From the NCBI GenBank assembly GCA_040285825.1, contig JAUPSS010000008.1, forward strand, positions 1,116,001 through 1,180,000: a DNA stretch of 64,000 nucleotides, read 5' to 3'. The notes beneath the pieces were generated by a model. The model was not told where the DNA came from, made no database searches, and worked only from the letters and a program-made list of their open reading frames with translations. The translations under genes and the position numbers were made by a program. Shown here piece after piece: positions 41,110 to 52,012 of this stretch (the first letter of the stretch is position 1; the number at the start of each line of letters is the position of its first letter). The stretch is from Eukaryota sp. TZLM1-RC. Lineage: Eukaryota > Metamonada: BaSk clade.

Positions 41110-42715
41110 GTGCAAATCATATCGAGTAGATTCCTTTTTAGAGCCGTTGTTATCAAAATTAATTCTTGATGACCCCCTTTGAAGTACACTCTTCGAACAT
41201 TACAGAAAAGATTGACTGGAATGTATGAAAAAGATCTTTATAATAATATATGCAGCTCGGCTGTTTTAAATCAAGATCTTCACTCATTGTTGTTGGAAAA
41301 GGGTGTTTGTGAAAACAAGTCGTCAGATTCTTCACTTTTTGTAACCATTGTACCACGAAGATTTGGATTGTGTGCCACTAATGAAGCATTTGTAACAAAA
41401 ATGAGATTATATTTGAACATCCCCATTAATCAATTATTATCAAAAGAAAAATGTATTTGTTCGAATTCACCTCAACTCACTTTGCGCCATGCTCTGAATT
41501 GCTCTAAATTGATAACTTATCGTTCTTCATTACATGATGCTGTTAGAGACACTGTTTTCAATATGGCACAAACTGCACGGATATCGTGTATCAAAGAGCC
41601 CTTGCTGAAGGAAACACTTTCTCTGAATAATTTTGGTTCTGATGATAGAGGAGATGTATACTGTGGTTGGATTGATAATTCTGAAGCTATTGTTGACTTT
41701 GTCTCATGTAATGTTGCAAATGATACTTTGGTTCACAGAAGAAAACTTAATCCGGTGGCTGCTCTGGATTTCAAAGAAAAAGAGAAACATAGAAAATATG
41801 ATAAAAATATTGAAGAGGCAAATGTCGATAGAAATACACAGCTGGTTTTTATTGCTTTCCCATTTTCGATAAATGGAAGATTATCAGTTGAAGCAGAAAC
41901 TTTTTTGGATGACTTCCAAAAAATGGTGCATGAAAAAACAATGAAAAGATTTGATATTATTTTATGGCGTTCACGGATTCAATTTGCCATTATTAATAGA
42001 TTACCTCGGTTTTTCAATCGAATTAGAGAAGCTTTAGCTAGACAGCAAGCAAATCAAGATTTTGTAGAGGAAATCTTGGTTCAATGATAGTCGTCCCATT
42101 AGTATTGAGTTAATTTAATTAAGTGTGCAAATTCAATAAATATTTGATGATTCCAATATTGATAGTACGCGTTACAACAGAGCTTCTATGGGTCTGACAA
42201 GAGGTGATCTAGTTGTTCCCGGTTTAAATGGTAGTTTTACTATTTTAGACGCCATGTCTATTGACCCTTGTAATTCTTCTAACGAACATCTCATTAACTC
42301 GGATGTAAATGATCCTCTTCTTGCAGGCGAAAAATATACAATTGCTAAATATGCGAAACCCATTTCCTCGGTTAATGAAAATTCTCATGCCCGATATAAT
42401 TTATGTCCCTTTGTGTTTTCTTTGCTTGGATCTCTAGGTAAGGCTGTTATGGCTTTCATTGAGGATTTTGATTTAGTTGTAAAGGAAAGAATTGGAAGAA
42501 TCTTCAATCGTGTTTACTGGCAAAACAGGATTGTATTTTCTATTTTTAAGGGAATTGTAAAACTACTTTCTGATTCACTCTTTTTTTTTGGGAAATTTTC
42601 TGAATCTTTACCAATTAATTGTTTTGATGTAGGGGAGGCAGGTTTTGAGGATGTGGAGTTTTAATTGTGTATTTTATGTTTTCATATTTGTTGATGAATA
42701 AAATTAAAATAAAAG
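41110..42715 (+). mobile_element. LINE2 3' portion, split by a nested LINE1
   Basis: LINE2 sequence (RVDSFLEPLL-like) at 41110-41173 resumes at about 42138 (DSNIDSTRYNRASMGLTRGD) and runs through the endonuclease region (GDLVVPGLNGSFTILDAMSIDP; KYTIAKYAKP), FVFSLLGSLGKAVMAF and RIFNRVYWQNRIVFSIFKG to a stop at 42662-42664 and an A-rich tail. The frame 42188-42664 is open. Confidence 0.8.
41174..42137 (+). mobile_element. LINE1, 5'-truncated, nested in LINE2; C-terminal frame intact
   Basis: A 302-codon frame (41179-42087) covers the LRTLQKRLTGMYE segment, the CICSNSPQLTLRHALNC finger, DDRGDVYCG...IVDFVSC, KEKEKHRKYDKNIEE (a KxxKY-like motif) and the end FVEEILVQ; then the 3' end AATAAATA. 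The target duplication is visible as TTGATGA on both sides (41161-41172 and 42139-). It shows what is deleted in copy 1. Confidence 0.85.
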
Positions 42716-43590
42716 GAAAAAAAAGAACATCAGTTTGATCACAATTCTATTTTATAGTTTTTTGTTTTACTAAAGGTCAACGGCAATTTCAACACAAAAA
42801 AAGCACTTTAATACTAATGGATGATTATGGAAAAAACGGTTTTCAAAACTTGAAACATCATAGACCTACTCAAGGAATTGGAAGGATTCGATTTCCGAAG
42901 AGAAATGGATTTGAAGTTTTGATGATTAATGATGTTTCAATTCAGCAAAATGTTTTGTTTGATCTGAAAAGATTGATACGTTTTCGAAAGTAACCAATTC
43001 CAGATTCTATAAGGGAGAAAAGAATCCGGTTACTAAATGTCATGGTTTATTAGCCTGTGATACTGTTGTGGTAAACTCAGTAACAACGGCTCAACAAAGC
43101 TTCTCAATAGAAATAGTCTGGCATGCCTTAATCAGTTTGCAATTGGTGAAGCCAGAATGAATGGTAATGAAAAGTTTCATTATTTGAGTTGTAGATAGTT
43201 TTTGTAATTTTTCCGTATGGAAATTGATCGTGTACTTATAGGACTTTCCCGATTGATATGATCAATGTTTCAATGAAAAATGAGGTTCGTGGAGCTTAAC
43301 AAAACGTCACTGGAAATTGTCATTCCTTTTTTTATGAAATTATGTCGGTAATCATTTTTCAAAACAAAATTAAGTTAAAATTAGTCAAAATATCTCTTTT
43401 GACCAGAAAAGCACTTGAAGCATTGTCGACCAAACTATCTAATCATCTTAAAACAATCAAGTGTTTGTCAGGTAAATCAAATGATCAACTGGAATCCCAT
43501 TTTCTTCAGAATCCCACTATCCACACATAAGTCTCCACAAAAAAAAGTAAAACTACACATGTTTATTAGGCAAAATGTAACAAAAAAGGG
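42716..43590. other. Intergenic stretch
   Basis: AT-rich. No gene or repeat could be supported; short frames near 43342-43780 overlap the 3' end of the Rab-like gene on the other strand and are shadows. Confidence 0.4.
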
Positions 43591-44172
43591 TCAACAACAG
43601 GTTCTGGAATGGGAAGATTTCTCTGGCTCTATATCAGCCATGTTGTCTTCTGATGACAGAAACTTCTCAATTGTTAACTCTTCTATATGTTTGAACAAAT
43701 TGTTTACATTTAAACCAGTTTTTGCTGAGGTTTTGAACAGCTTCTTGATGTTGTTGTCAGTCATGAAGGAATTGACATAAGATTCAGATACAATCCATGC
43801 TCGTTTACCTATCAGATCCATTTTAGTAGCTACAAGAATGATTGTACATCCTGTAGCAATTTCTTTGACCTCCCTTACCCACGATTCAGCTGTACCAAAA
43901 GTATTCTGATCTGGATCAAAGCACACCAGAGCAAGATCTGCATTTCGCACATATTGTGTGGTAATTGACCGAAATTGTTCCATACCCGCTGTATCCCATA
44001 TGTTTAAGGTGATGCCCCCTGGAACTAAGTCATGAGATATATTGTGTGCCAAGAACGCAACACCGATTGTGTTACTTTTCTCAATGAACTGGTTGTTGAT
44101 GAAGCGATGCAGCAAGCATGTCTTTCCCACTCCACAAGCACCCAAGATACAGAGCTTGATATCTTTGGGCAT
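43591..44172 (-). CDS. Rab-like small GTPase with atypical G3 and G4 motifs
   Basis: ATG at 44172, 193 residues, single exon. G1 is GACGVGKTC, G2 region SNTIGVAF, G3 is WDTAGMEQF, G4 is ATKMD, G5 is TSAKT, and the C-terminus is SRTCC, a double-Cys geranylgeranylation motif typical of Rabs that regulate vesicle traffic on membranes. Two departures stand out: the catalytic Gln of WDTAGQE is Met, and the Asn of NKxD is Thr. The first predicts slow GTP hydrolysis, the second altered guanine affinity. No subfamily can be assigned. Confidence 0.9.
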   Translation of the reverse strand: MPKDIKLCILGACGVGKTCLLHRFINNQFIEKSNTIGVAFLAHNISHDLVPGGITLNIWDTAGMEQFRSITTQYVRNADLALVCFDPDQNTFGTAESWVREVKEIATGCTIILVATKMDLIGKRAWIVSESYVNSFMTDNNIKKLFKTSAKTGLNVNNLFKHIEELTIEKFLSSEDNMADIEPEKSSHSRTCC

Positions 44173-45242
44173 TAAAAGAAGGTATGATATCTGGTGATAA
44201 GAGTTTCAATCGATAACAGTCAAATTGATCACTTTCACCAGCATTTGAAATTTGAGCTACAAGGTACTACTTGGTGTTCTATTGAATCATGCTTCAAACC
44301 ACCACTTCTTTTTAATTATATATATCACCATTTAATAAACTGAATTTTAAACTCTATAACTTTGAACGGTGATTTATTGATTGCTATCTTCAATAAAGTC
44401 ACCAAGTATCGTTCGTGCCTCATTTCAGGAGTGCTCTATTGAAGGATATTCTAATCCACAATACATTCAGTAATAAAGGCAAAAAGAACTTTTAAATGCA
44501 TACATAAGATTGATCGTTAGAGCGTTAACCGGCTATGAAGGGTATTTGATCTACCAAACACTGTTTAGCTTTAAATCTCTAAAAACTATTAGTTCCTATC
44601 TTCTCGACTATGATAAATTCAGAATTTATGATTCTTCAAACCACTCCTTATTGCACTTTTGGTTTTAAACAGAATTGTTCAACATTTCAAAATAAAAAAA
44701 TAAAAAATACAATATATATTTTTAACTTTGCAATTATTCAATGTTTATCCAAAAGGAATAAGTAATACAGAATTGTTGTTTTTCAGAATTTCCAATAATG
44801 GTTGTGTTGAACAGTGACTTTATGAGCTGAATAGTTTCAAACAGAAAAAGAAAATCTAGAAAGTGTAATCAAAATTTTCAGAACCAAATAGCTGAATTTA
44901 CCAGCTACAAATCATTGACACTTCTGAACATTTGACAGTGTGTTATAGTTCAACAGAGATGAAATCACTGGCCAAAAGTATCCAATTTTAAGAGCATATA
45001 GGTAAGTTAACAGAACTCGGTGCCAACTTTAATTCATTCATGTTGTGAATGTTAAAGTAATGGCAACTGGTGAATCAAGTTTATTGAATAGTAATCCTGA
45101 TTCATTTTGGTTTAGGTTTAGTAGCAGAATAGAAGTCATATTTTAATCTGTTTTGAGTGACTTAAATTCGAGTGTATTTTCTGACAATACTAGAAAAACA
45201 ATTTAGTGTGAGTGCTGAAAAACTTTAATACAAATTAATAAA
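44173..45242. other. AT-rich intergenic stretch
   Basis: About 1 kb with no supported gene, RNA or repeat. The part near 44173-44300 would be the Rab-like promoter. Confidence 0.45.
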
Positions 45243-45365
45243 TTATCTATCAAATTCCAAAATTTGTCAACCCATTGTCGACTTCTGGTTGCCTATTCTG
45301 GCAGGTTTTTAACCCTCAACTGGGTTTTGAAGGTTTTCCCTTCTCCCTCACCTTTCAATAACCTC
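45243..45365 (-). mobile_element. Isolated Fanzor 5' leader remnant (copy D)
   Basis: Matches 4264-4390 (CTATCAAATT, GACTTCTGGTTGCCTATTC, then the GGTTTTTAACCCTCAAC block) without any coding part. Either a solo remnant after deletion or a captured promoter. Confidence 0.65.
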
Positions 45366-45769
45366 ATGAATTGTGCTGTAAAAGGTAGTAATTTCCACAC
45401 TTATAATTTTCATTTTTGAAGCACTATTTCACCTACTATCGCTATCACTCACCTAATTGAATCACTTGTGTTTGGATTAGAGTATTCTCAGGTGGTTGGC
45501 GTCCATATGGGTATTATTAAGAATCTACTTCTTTCTTCGGCCTTCGGGGTTCTAATAGATTTTAACCATTATTTTGGTTTTCTGTTTCATTCAATCTCCT
45601 TTTTCCTTTTTCTTTAGCTCATCTATCTTTAAACTCACAACAACAAACTCGGTCCATATTTTTTTGAAGTCCATCACAACAAATGATTTTCCTCTTTACT
45701 TTTGCACGATCTGACAGTTTGAAAGCACCGTTTCGTATGGTATACATCATCCGCTTTTTCATATGAGCA
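45366..45769. other. Intergenic stretch
   Basis: Nothing supported. Confidence 0.35.
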
Positions 45770-45929
45770 TTGTTTCATGTGAATTTGGGGAGACCATTAC
45801 AAGGGCAAAAATATCTCAATTTTGGTTATTACCTTATTTTATTTTTTGTACAAGTTCTGCCTATGGATATTTCATCATTTAGCCACACTGATATTTGTCC
45901 AATTTCTTCTCAATTTTATTATTCGGGTA

Positions 45930-46132
45930 TTTATGTTCTTTGTTTGTATTATAGCGCTATTCAATACACATCTTGTCGTGTTGCTCTTTCTCTATTTGGA
46001 AGACTTGCTGACCGCGCCTTGTCAATGTTGTTTGATTTTGAAAGTATTGTAGAGAACCATAAATCAAATTTTGGAGGAAACTTATTAGCAAAATTGTGGT
46101 ACATTTGTCATTTTAAAATCCATTCTTGTTGA
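45930..46132 (+). mobile_element. LINE2 scrap (near C-terminus)
   Basis: VALSLFGRLADRALSMLFDFESIVE and KLWYICHFKIHS align with FVFSLFGSLAPTALRFLDDFEMIVK and the FNRLFWQNRIVFSIFKG part of LINE2. The upstream text to 45770 is less certain. Confidence 0.55.
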
Positions 46133-46558
46133 GCTCTCACAAAGTGTCTTATCGATAATTTGCAATGTGGAGTTGAAATTTTTGCCCTCATGTTAAGCTG
46201 AATTAATTTCAGAATTCTAATTTACAGAGTATTTATTGTGTTTTTGGTTTTATAGTTGTGATCCTGCCGTTAATGGACGTTAATCATATTTATTATTATT
46301 AATTCTTTATTGTTAATTTTTAGAGCTGAATGACAGCTAAAAATAAGAGAACAAGACTGTTGGAATCCAGATCTTATCCAATTTAGCAATAAAAATGGGA
46401 GTAAGATTCTTATTGCATGTATTTCAAATTATATTCAACTTCTTTGGTTCCGGAGCTATTCGAAATATTTATCGCTGATTGAACAATTAATACAGTACAT
46501 TTTTATTTTTTTTGTGTTTCAAAGGATGGTGTAAATCAACGAGGAGCAGGATGCACTA
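46133..46558. other. Intergenic stretch upstream of the pseudo-phosphatase gene
   Basis: AT-rich; no motif shared with other promoters was seen. Confidence 0.4.
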
Positions 46559-48277
46559 ATGTCTTATCTCTATTTCAATTTTGGAGAATCAAGTCAAAAA
46601 AATCAACTATCAACCATCCTCATGCTTGCTGCATTTGATTTTGCTTCGTTTGTGTTTCCCTACGGTGCCCTTGCTTTATTGGTTTTTGCATGTACATATT
46701 TCTTCTTTAAAACAAAGCGTGTTCTCTCTCCTCTTTCTCTCAAATCATATGTGCGCTATACGGCGGTGCTGTTTAGCTTTTCCTTCACTGTTTTTCTCAT
46801 TATCTTTCTTTCTTTATCTGTACATTTCTTTTTTGTCTTTGTATTATCCAGTTTTCCACTGGTTCTACATTTCCTTTTCACATCTTATTTACCCTTCAGA
46901 AACAGACCGCTTCTTTCAGATACATCTATACCACTTGTACCTCTCAATGTAAATGACTCTCCCTCATCTCCACTGTTTTCGGATTCTAGTTCATCCAAAC
47001 AACTCAAAGCCGTCAAAACTAAGCTGTTGCTCTATATTATCATCTATCTCTTGTTGATCGCGATTTTCTCTGGCTCATGCTTTACATCCTCTCCGCATGC
47101 TTCTCTCTCTACTTACCTTACCCGATACATTTCCTCCTTTGGTGCTTGTTCCTCTTCACTTTGTTCTTTCTACTCCCTCGTCACCCCAGATCCTTCTTCG
47201 TCTCTTGAACTGAGAGCAGTTGGTAATCCAAGGTTTAGTAGTGAAACTGAGATTACTGCAGTTTTGGTCGATAGTGGTCAAGTGAAAGTGGAGCACTTGA
47301 ATGTAGTTGTTGACCGTCTGTCAGCAATCGGAAACTACTGGGTGGCAATCATAAAAGTCGATAATTTACTACCTCAATCCATTTATCACTTCACCATCAC
47401 CACCAGAGATGACGTTTACAACATCTCTTTGTCCACGTTGCCTGCGGTTGGCGATATTCAAGTGTTAAATGGTGCCGGGTTTGGGGATTATTCCCAGTCA
47501 TTTTCATTTCTGAGTTCGTTAATTTCTGGTAAATTCTTCAATCAAGGGTCACAATTATCGACTAATTTTGACCTCTTTTTGATTGGTGGGGGATACGTTT
47601 CTGATTATGGAGTTTTTCATTGTGCGTTTTGTTATTTAAATTTCTTTAGCCATTATCAAACTAGTTTAGGAAGAAATTCCTCTCGGGGTCTCAAATTGCT
47701 TCCCATTTTACCTTTAATTTCACACACTGAAACATTTAAATTAGATTATAATTCCAATTCAGCTACTTTATTCGATTTCTATTTTAATTCTACATTATCT
47801 TCTTCTACTGCTTATCAATTACCCAATAACTTGAAGTTATTAGCCCTGGACTCGGGACATCTTGTTCCCCCAAGTGATCAAAATAGTTTTATTGATGACG
47901 AATTATCAAAGTCTAAAGTGATTGCAGCGTATAACTACCCTTTGTTTTCTCTTTTTAATGAGGAATTTGTAAATAATTCGTGGCAAAAGTTTGTCAGTAA
48001 TTCTAATTTAGTCATGGGAGTCGAACATTATTCCAAAATTGCCAAGTTTTTTACTATCAACAACACCACTTTTATTGGAGAAGGGGTAATTAATGGTAAA
48101 AGTACAATGAAAGATGTTGATCTTCCTGAAGCTAATTTTTGGACGTCTCCTATACCACATGCTCAATGCTTAATCATCAAACAGAATTCAATTTATTTAG
48201 AAACTTGGCGGTTTGTTAATTTCGTGTTCTCAGTAGGTGCTAGGTTAGATTATTTCACAGAGGTATTCTTTGATTAA
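46559..48277 (+). CDS. Membrane-anchored purple-acid-phosphatase-like protein with lost metal ligands
   Basis: ATG at 46559, 572 residues, single exon. Residues 1-110 hold three hydrophobic segments, and another lies at about 160-180 (LLLYIIIYLLLIAIFSG). A beta-rich segment follows (LPQSIYHFTITTRDDVYNISLSTLP) like the Fn3-type N-domain of purple acid phosphatases (LxPxTxYxY...F.T.P). The metallophosphatase core is recognisable by order only: GAGFGDYSQS for GDxG, DLFLIGGGYVSDYG for DFxxxxGDxxYxxG, LPLISHTE for GNHE, IAAYNYPLFS for xxHxPxY, GVEHYSKI for GHxHxYxR. Most metal-binding residues are missing, so a non-catalytic role is likely. N-glycosylation sequons are frequent in the ectodomain. 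Confidence 0.6.
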   Translation: MSYLYFNFGESSQKNQLSTILMLAAFDFASFVFPYGALALLVFACTYFFFKTKRVLSPLSLKSYVRYTAVLFSFSFTVFLIIFLSLSVHFFFVFVLSSFPLVLHFLFTSYLPFRNRPLLSDTSIPLVPLNVNDSPSSPLFSDSSSSKQLKAVKTKLLLYIIIYLLLIAIFSGSCFTSSPHASLSTYLTRYISSFGACSSSLCSFYSLVTPDPSSSLELRAVGNPRFSSETEITAVLVDSGQVKVEHLNVVVDRLSAIGNYWVAIIKVDNLLPQSIYHFTITTRDDVYNISLSTLPAVGDIQVLNGAGFGDYSQSFSFLSSLISGKFFNQGSQLSTNFDLFLIGGGYVSDYGVFHCAFCYLNFFSHYQTSLGRNSSRGLKLLPILPLISHTETFKLDYNSNSATLFDFYFNSTLSSSTAYQLPNNLKLLALDSGHLVPPSDQNSFIDDELSKSKVIAAYNYPLFSLFNEEFVNNSWQKFVSNSNLVMGVEHYSKIAKFFTINNTTFIGEGVINGKSTMKDVDLPEANFWTSPIPHAQCLIIKQNSIYLETWRFVNFVFSVGARLDYFTEVFFD

Positions 48278-48539
48278 ATTAGAATTTAAAGGGGAATTTA
48301 TTCCAAAGTATGAAGAAAGTGTAGAATGTGGAGTTTTTTTACTTTGTGCTATTCTTATCAGTCGTTTTTTCTTTAATTTTAGTTGAGAAAGTTTTATCTT
48401 TGTTCATAAACTCACAATTTAATTTTCAACTTTAAACTCTGAACTTGCACTATTCAACTGCTGTAATGTGGGAAGGTTTTAATAAAAATTTATATAATCA
48501 ATTGATTAAAATGGTTTGATTCCACGTAGTCAGGCGGCT
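48278..48539. other. Short intergenic stretch
   Basis: 3' flank of the pseudo-phosphatase gene; nothing else seen. Confidence 0.4.
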
Positions 48540-50125
48540 TTTTCAAATTTACCAATTTCAACAATAGTTGAAGGAATTGAAATTCAAGTCTAAGTTTTAT
48601 TCATCTGATGCTATATGTCAGCTAGGTTCGTTTTTAGGCAATAATGTTGGAATTACCAAAGAATTGTTTGAGAAATTGAACGTAATTTCCGAAAAAATGA
48701 CCGAATGATGAAATTAGATATACAGAAACATATCTAGTTTACCATTATAAGACTATGATTTAGTTCTAAGTTTAATCATATATTTCGATCTACAAATCCT
48801 CTTATCACTAGGCCTTTGGCCCAGAAGTTTAATGAATTACGTGCAAAAGTTTTGTCACAATTACTGGGATGTAAAATGTTCCAAATTCCAGATCATGCTT
48901 ATCTTAGTCCACATTATGGCGGTTTAGGGTGGACGAAGGCTTCTATTCTTACTTCATGTGCTTTTATTGGTGGATCCAGAAATGCAATCTTTGAGTTTTC
49001 CGAAAGATTTGCCGATTGGGAAGACTTATTAATGACAACACAAAGTTCTACTATTTTTGCATTAAATGAAGAAATTTCAAAAATTTATGTAGAATAATGG
49101 AGTCTATGCTTTCCCCAATCATTCAATGGCAATATTCCGGAAAAAATTTTTTTAAATTTAAAATACACTCTTCGAACATTACAGAAACGATTGACTGGAA
49201 TGTATGAAAATGATCTTTCTAATAATATACGCAGCTCAGCTGTTTTAAATCAAGATCTTCACTCATTGTTATTGGAAAAGGGTGTTTGTGAACACCAGTC
49301 ATCAGATTCCTCACTGTTTGTAACCATTGTACCACGAAGATTTGGTCTGTGTGCTACTAATGCAGCGTTTGTAACAAAAATGAGATTATGTTTGAATATC
49401 CCCATTAATCAATTATTATCAAAAGAAAAATGTATTTGTTCGAATTCATCTCAGCTCACTTTGCGACATGCTATGAAATGTTCGAAATTGATAACTTATC
49501 GTTCTTCATTACATGATGCTGTTAGAGACACTGTTTTTCATATGACACGAACTGCAAGAATCTCGTGTGTCAAAGAGCCCCTGCTGAAGGAAACACTTTC
49601 TCTGAATAATTTTGGTTCTGATGATAGAGGTGATGTATACTGTGATTGGATTGATAATTCTGAAGCTATTGTTGACTTTGTCTCATGTAATGTTGCAAAT
49701 GATACTTTGGTTCACAGAAGAAAACTTAATCCTGTGACTGCTCTTGATTTTAAAGAAAAAGAGAAACATAGAAAATATGATAAAGATATTGAAGATGCTG
49801 ATGCAAATACACAGCTGGTTTTTATTGCTTTCCCATTTTCGATAAATGGAAGATTATCAGATGAAGCAGAAACTTTTTTGAATGACTTCCAAAAAATGGT
49901 GCAAGAAAAAACACTGAAAAGATTTGATATTTTTTTATGGCGTTCACGGATTCATTTTGCCAATATTAATAGATTACCTCGGTTTTTCAATCGAATAAGA
50001 GAAGCTTTAGCTAGACAGCAAGCAGATCAAGATTTTGTAGAGGAAATTTTGGTTCAATGATAGTCGTCCCATTAGTTATGAGTTAATTTAATTAAGTGTG
50101 CAAATTCAATAAATACAAATTTTGT
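48540..50125 (+). mobile_element. LINE1 copy 3, 5'-truncated and decayed
   Basis: Begins in the region after the RT catalytic box (parallel to 10141) and carries the thumb (48816-49097), a stop and frame change near 49095, then a 289-codon open C-terminal frame (49191-50060) with the CICSNSSQLTLRHAMKC finger, DDRGDVYCD and KEKEKHRKYDKDIED. It has the endonuclease core deleted from copy 1. The tail AATAAATACAAAT abuts Ty3-A2, just as copy 1 abuts Ty3-A1. Confidence 0.85.
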
Positions 50126-50585
50126 GAATCTGCAACAAGGAAAAAGAAGCTTAGATTCATGGTAACGGGCGACCAATCAACGGAACTCCTCCAGAGACCA
50201 AAAACTTCCGGTAATTGCCCCCATTATATCAGAGAAAGAGCAATCGGTACAAGTCTGTTCAATTGATGTACTCCCTGACCACATTCCAACAGTCGATGTG
50301 ACAAAACGGGTAGACATACCCAGCAGGGTGGTTCAGGAACCATCAACTTCCTCCCAACCCATGCTTAGCAGTGCATCAGAAGACGAAGTAGAGTTGAACG
50401 GGCCTGGGTTAAACTAAACACCTCCCCCTCAACCCTCTAGAAGAATTCCTTCTGAGGAGCCTCTCCGTTTGGAAGATCTCCAATCTTCAAGGAATATTTT
50501 GGACATGAGTATCGCGAGTAGACTCTCGGTCTAGGTCAACAGAATACAAAGCTCCTTACCTATCCGAGAAGGATCCACTCAAAAA

Positions 50586-51854
50586 ATGTCTCTCATCTCC
50601 CTCCTACTCAAGTTTCAAACATGGGACAAAGCCGGGCGTAAAATAGCCAATACAAGCTTCGAAGCTCCAGGACAATCTGACTGGTCTCGTGCTATGTTGA
50701 TAGCAAACCAAATATTTGGTGAAGGAAAAATTCAGATTACTCCTGAGCTCATCTCATCTTTCCCGACTCATATCAGACAAGAAATTGTTAGGAACATGAA
50801 ACAGCCACTTTTAAAAATTGACCCAGAACTGACGAAAGGAAGACTTTTCCTAGCTTGGTGCCAAATGACGGGAAACAGGTACACCATGGAACTTTTAAGG
50901 AAACAAGCAGAGAGAGAAGAAGACATTCCATTAGGCCTGTCGACCATGAGGACTTATTCTAGAGGAGTAATCCCATCTGGTCCAGGTTCTAAACGTCGCT
51001 CGGGAGGCGAGACCAAAGGAACTACCCAAACCAAATATATACCGGAAATACATGAACGGGATGGTTATAAGTTTTGCACATACTGCAATGTCACCAAAGG
51101 AAATAACCCTATCGGTCACACGGTATTTGAATGTAAAGACCCCCGTTGTACCAGGAGTAAGATACCCATGGAACTGAGGTTCATGATTTGTGAGGCTGAT
51201 CAGCCTGTGAGAGGTGGAAGTGTAGTTAGGGGCCAAGGTGGCCGTGGTAGACCTGTATCTAGATTTAGAGGTACGGACCGAGGTGGCCATTTTAGAGGAC
51301 ATAAAGGCAGAGGTCGTTATAGACTTATTAATCACATAAACACTCAAGAGAACACATCATCAATAACATCCGCTTCTGAGGACGAGTCAGCTAGTTCGAG
51401 CATGTCCCCTCACAGTCGGATCGCCCGTTTCATCAACAGGATCAGAAACACAGGAAATTTTCCCAATCGGAAACAAACCAACGCAATCAATCATGATCAA
51501 TCAATTGCCGATTTCGGAAACCCAGTTAACAACTCCCCAACAGCTCAACAATTCTTACTAAATTTTCTACAATTCCACAAACCCAGCTCTGATATCAATA
51601 GTATTTTTGGTATAAATTCTACAATTAGTAAGAACCACATCAGATCCCAGCGTTCTCCATTTCTAAGATTGGAGATATTAATAAATAATATAAAAATGAT
51701 TGCAATTATTGATTCGGCAGCGTTTTGTTCGGTTATAACAGAAGATTTGGCTAACAAATGCAACATGTCAATTAATAGAGATGATACAATTGAGTTCTTA
51801 CCAGCCAATAACGTATCAAGTAAATCGCTAGGGACTGCAAATGGTATTCTGTAG
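50586..51854 (+). pseudogene. Ty3-A2 gag - zinc knuckle - protease
   Basis: 422 codons from ATG 50586. Capsid-like helices, CTYCNVTKGNNPIGHTVFEC (CCHC type with a long C-H spacing), an Arg/Gly-rich segment (RGGHFRGHKGRGRYR), an acidic Ser-rich linker and a protease reading IIDSAAFCSVITED, where the Gly of D-S-G is Ala. Ends at a TAG that is followed in frame by related protease sequence, so the stop is a lesion. Confidence 0.8.
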
Positions 51855-52012
51855 TTCGACGTAGGAAGCATTGCCCACCAGGTACATTACAGACATACCC
51901 TTCCATTAATCCCGGGTTCGAACAAACTATTAATAGGGACAGACATGTTAAAAACACTTGGGCTTCAGACGGATGATGGTCTTTTCAATAGATTAGACAA
52001 AGAACCCGCACT

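Noticed and set aside
51910-51925. GGTTCGAAC, a tRNA B-box-like sequence
   Set aside because: It lies within Ty3-A2 protease coding sequence, with no A box or cloverleaf around it.
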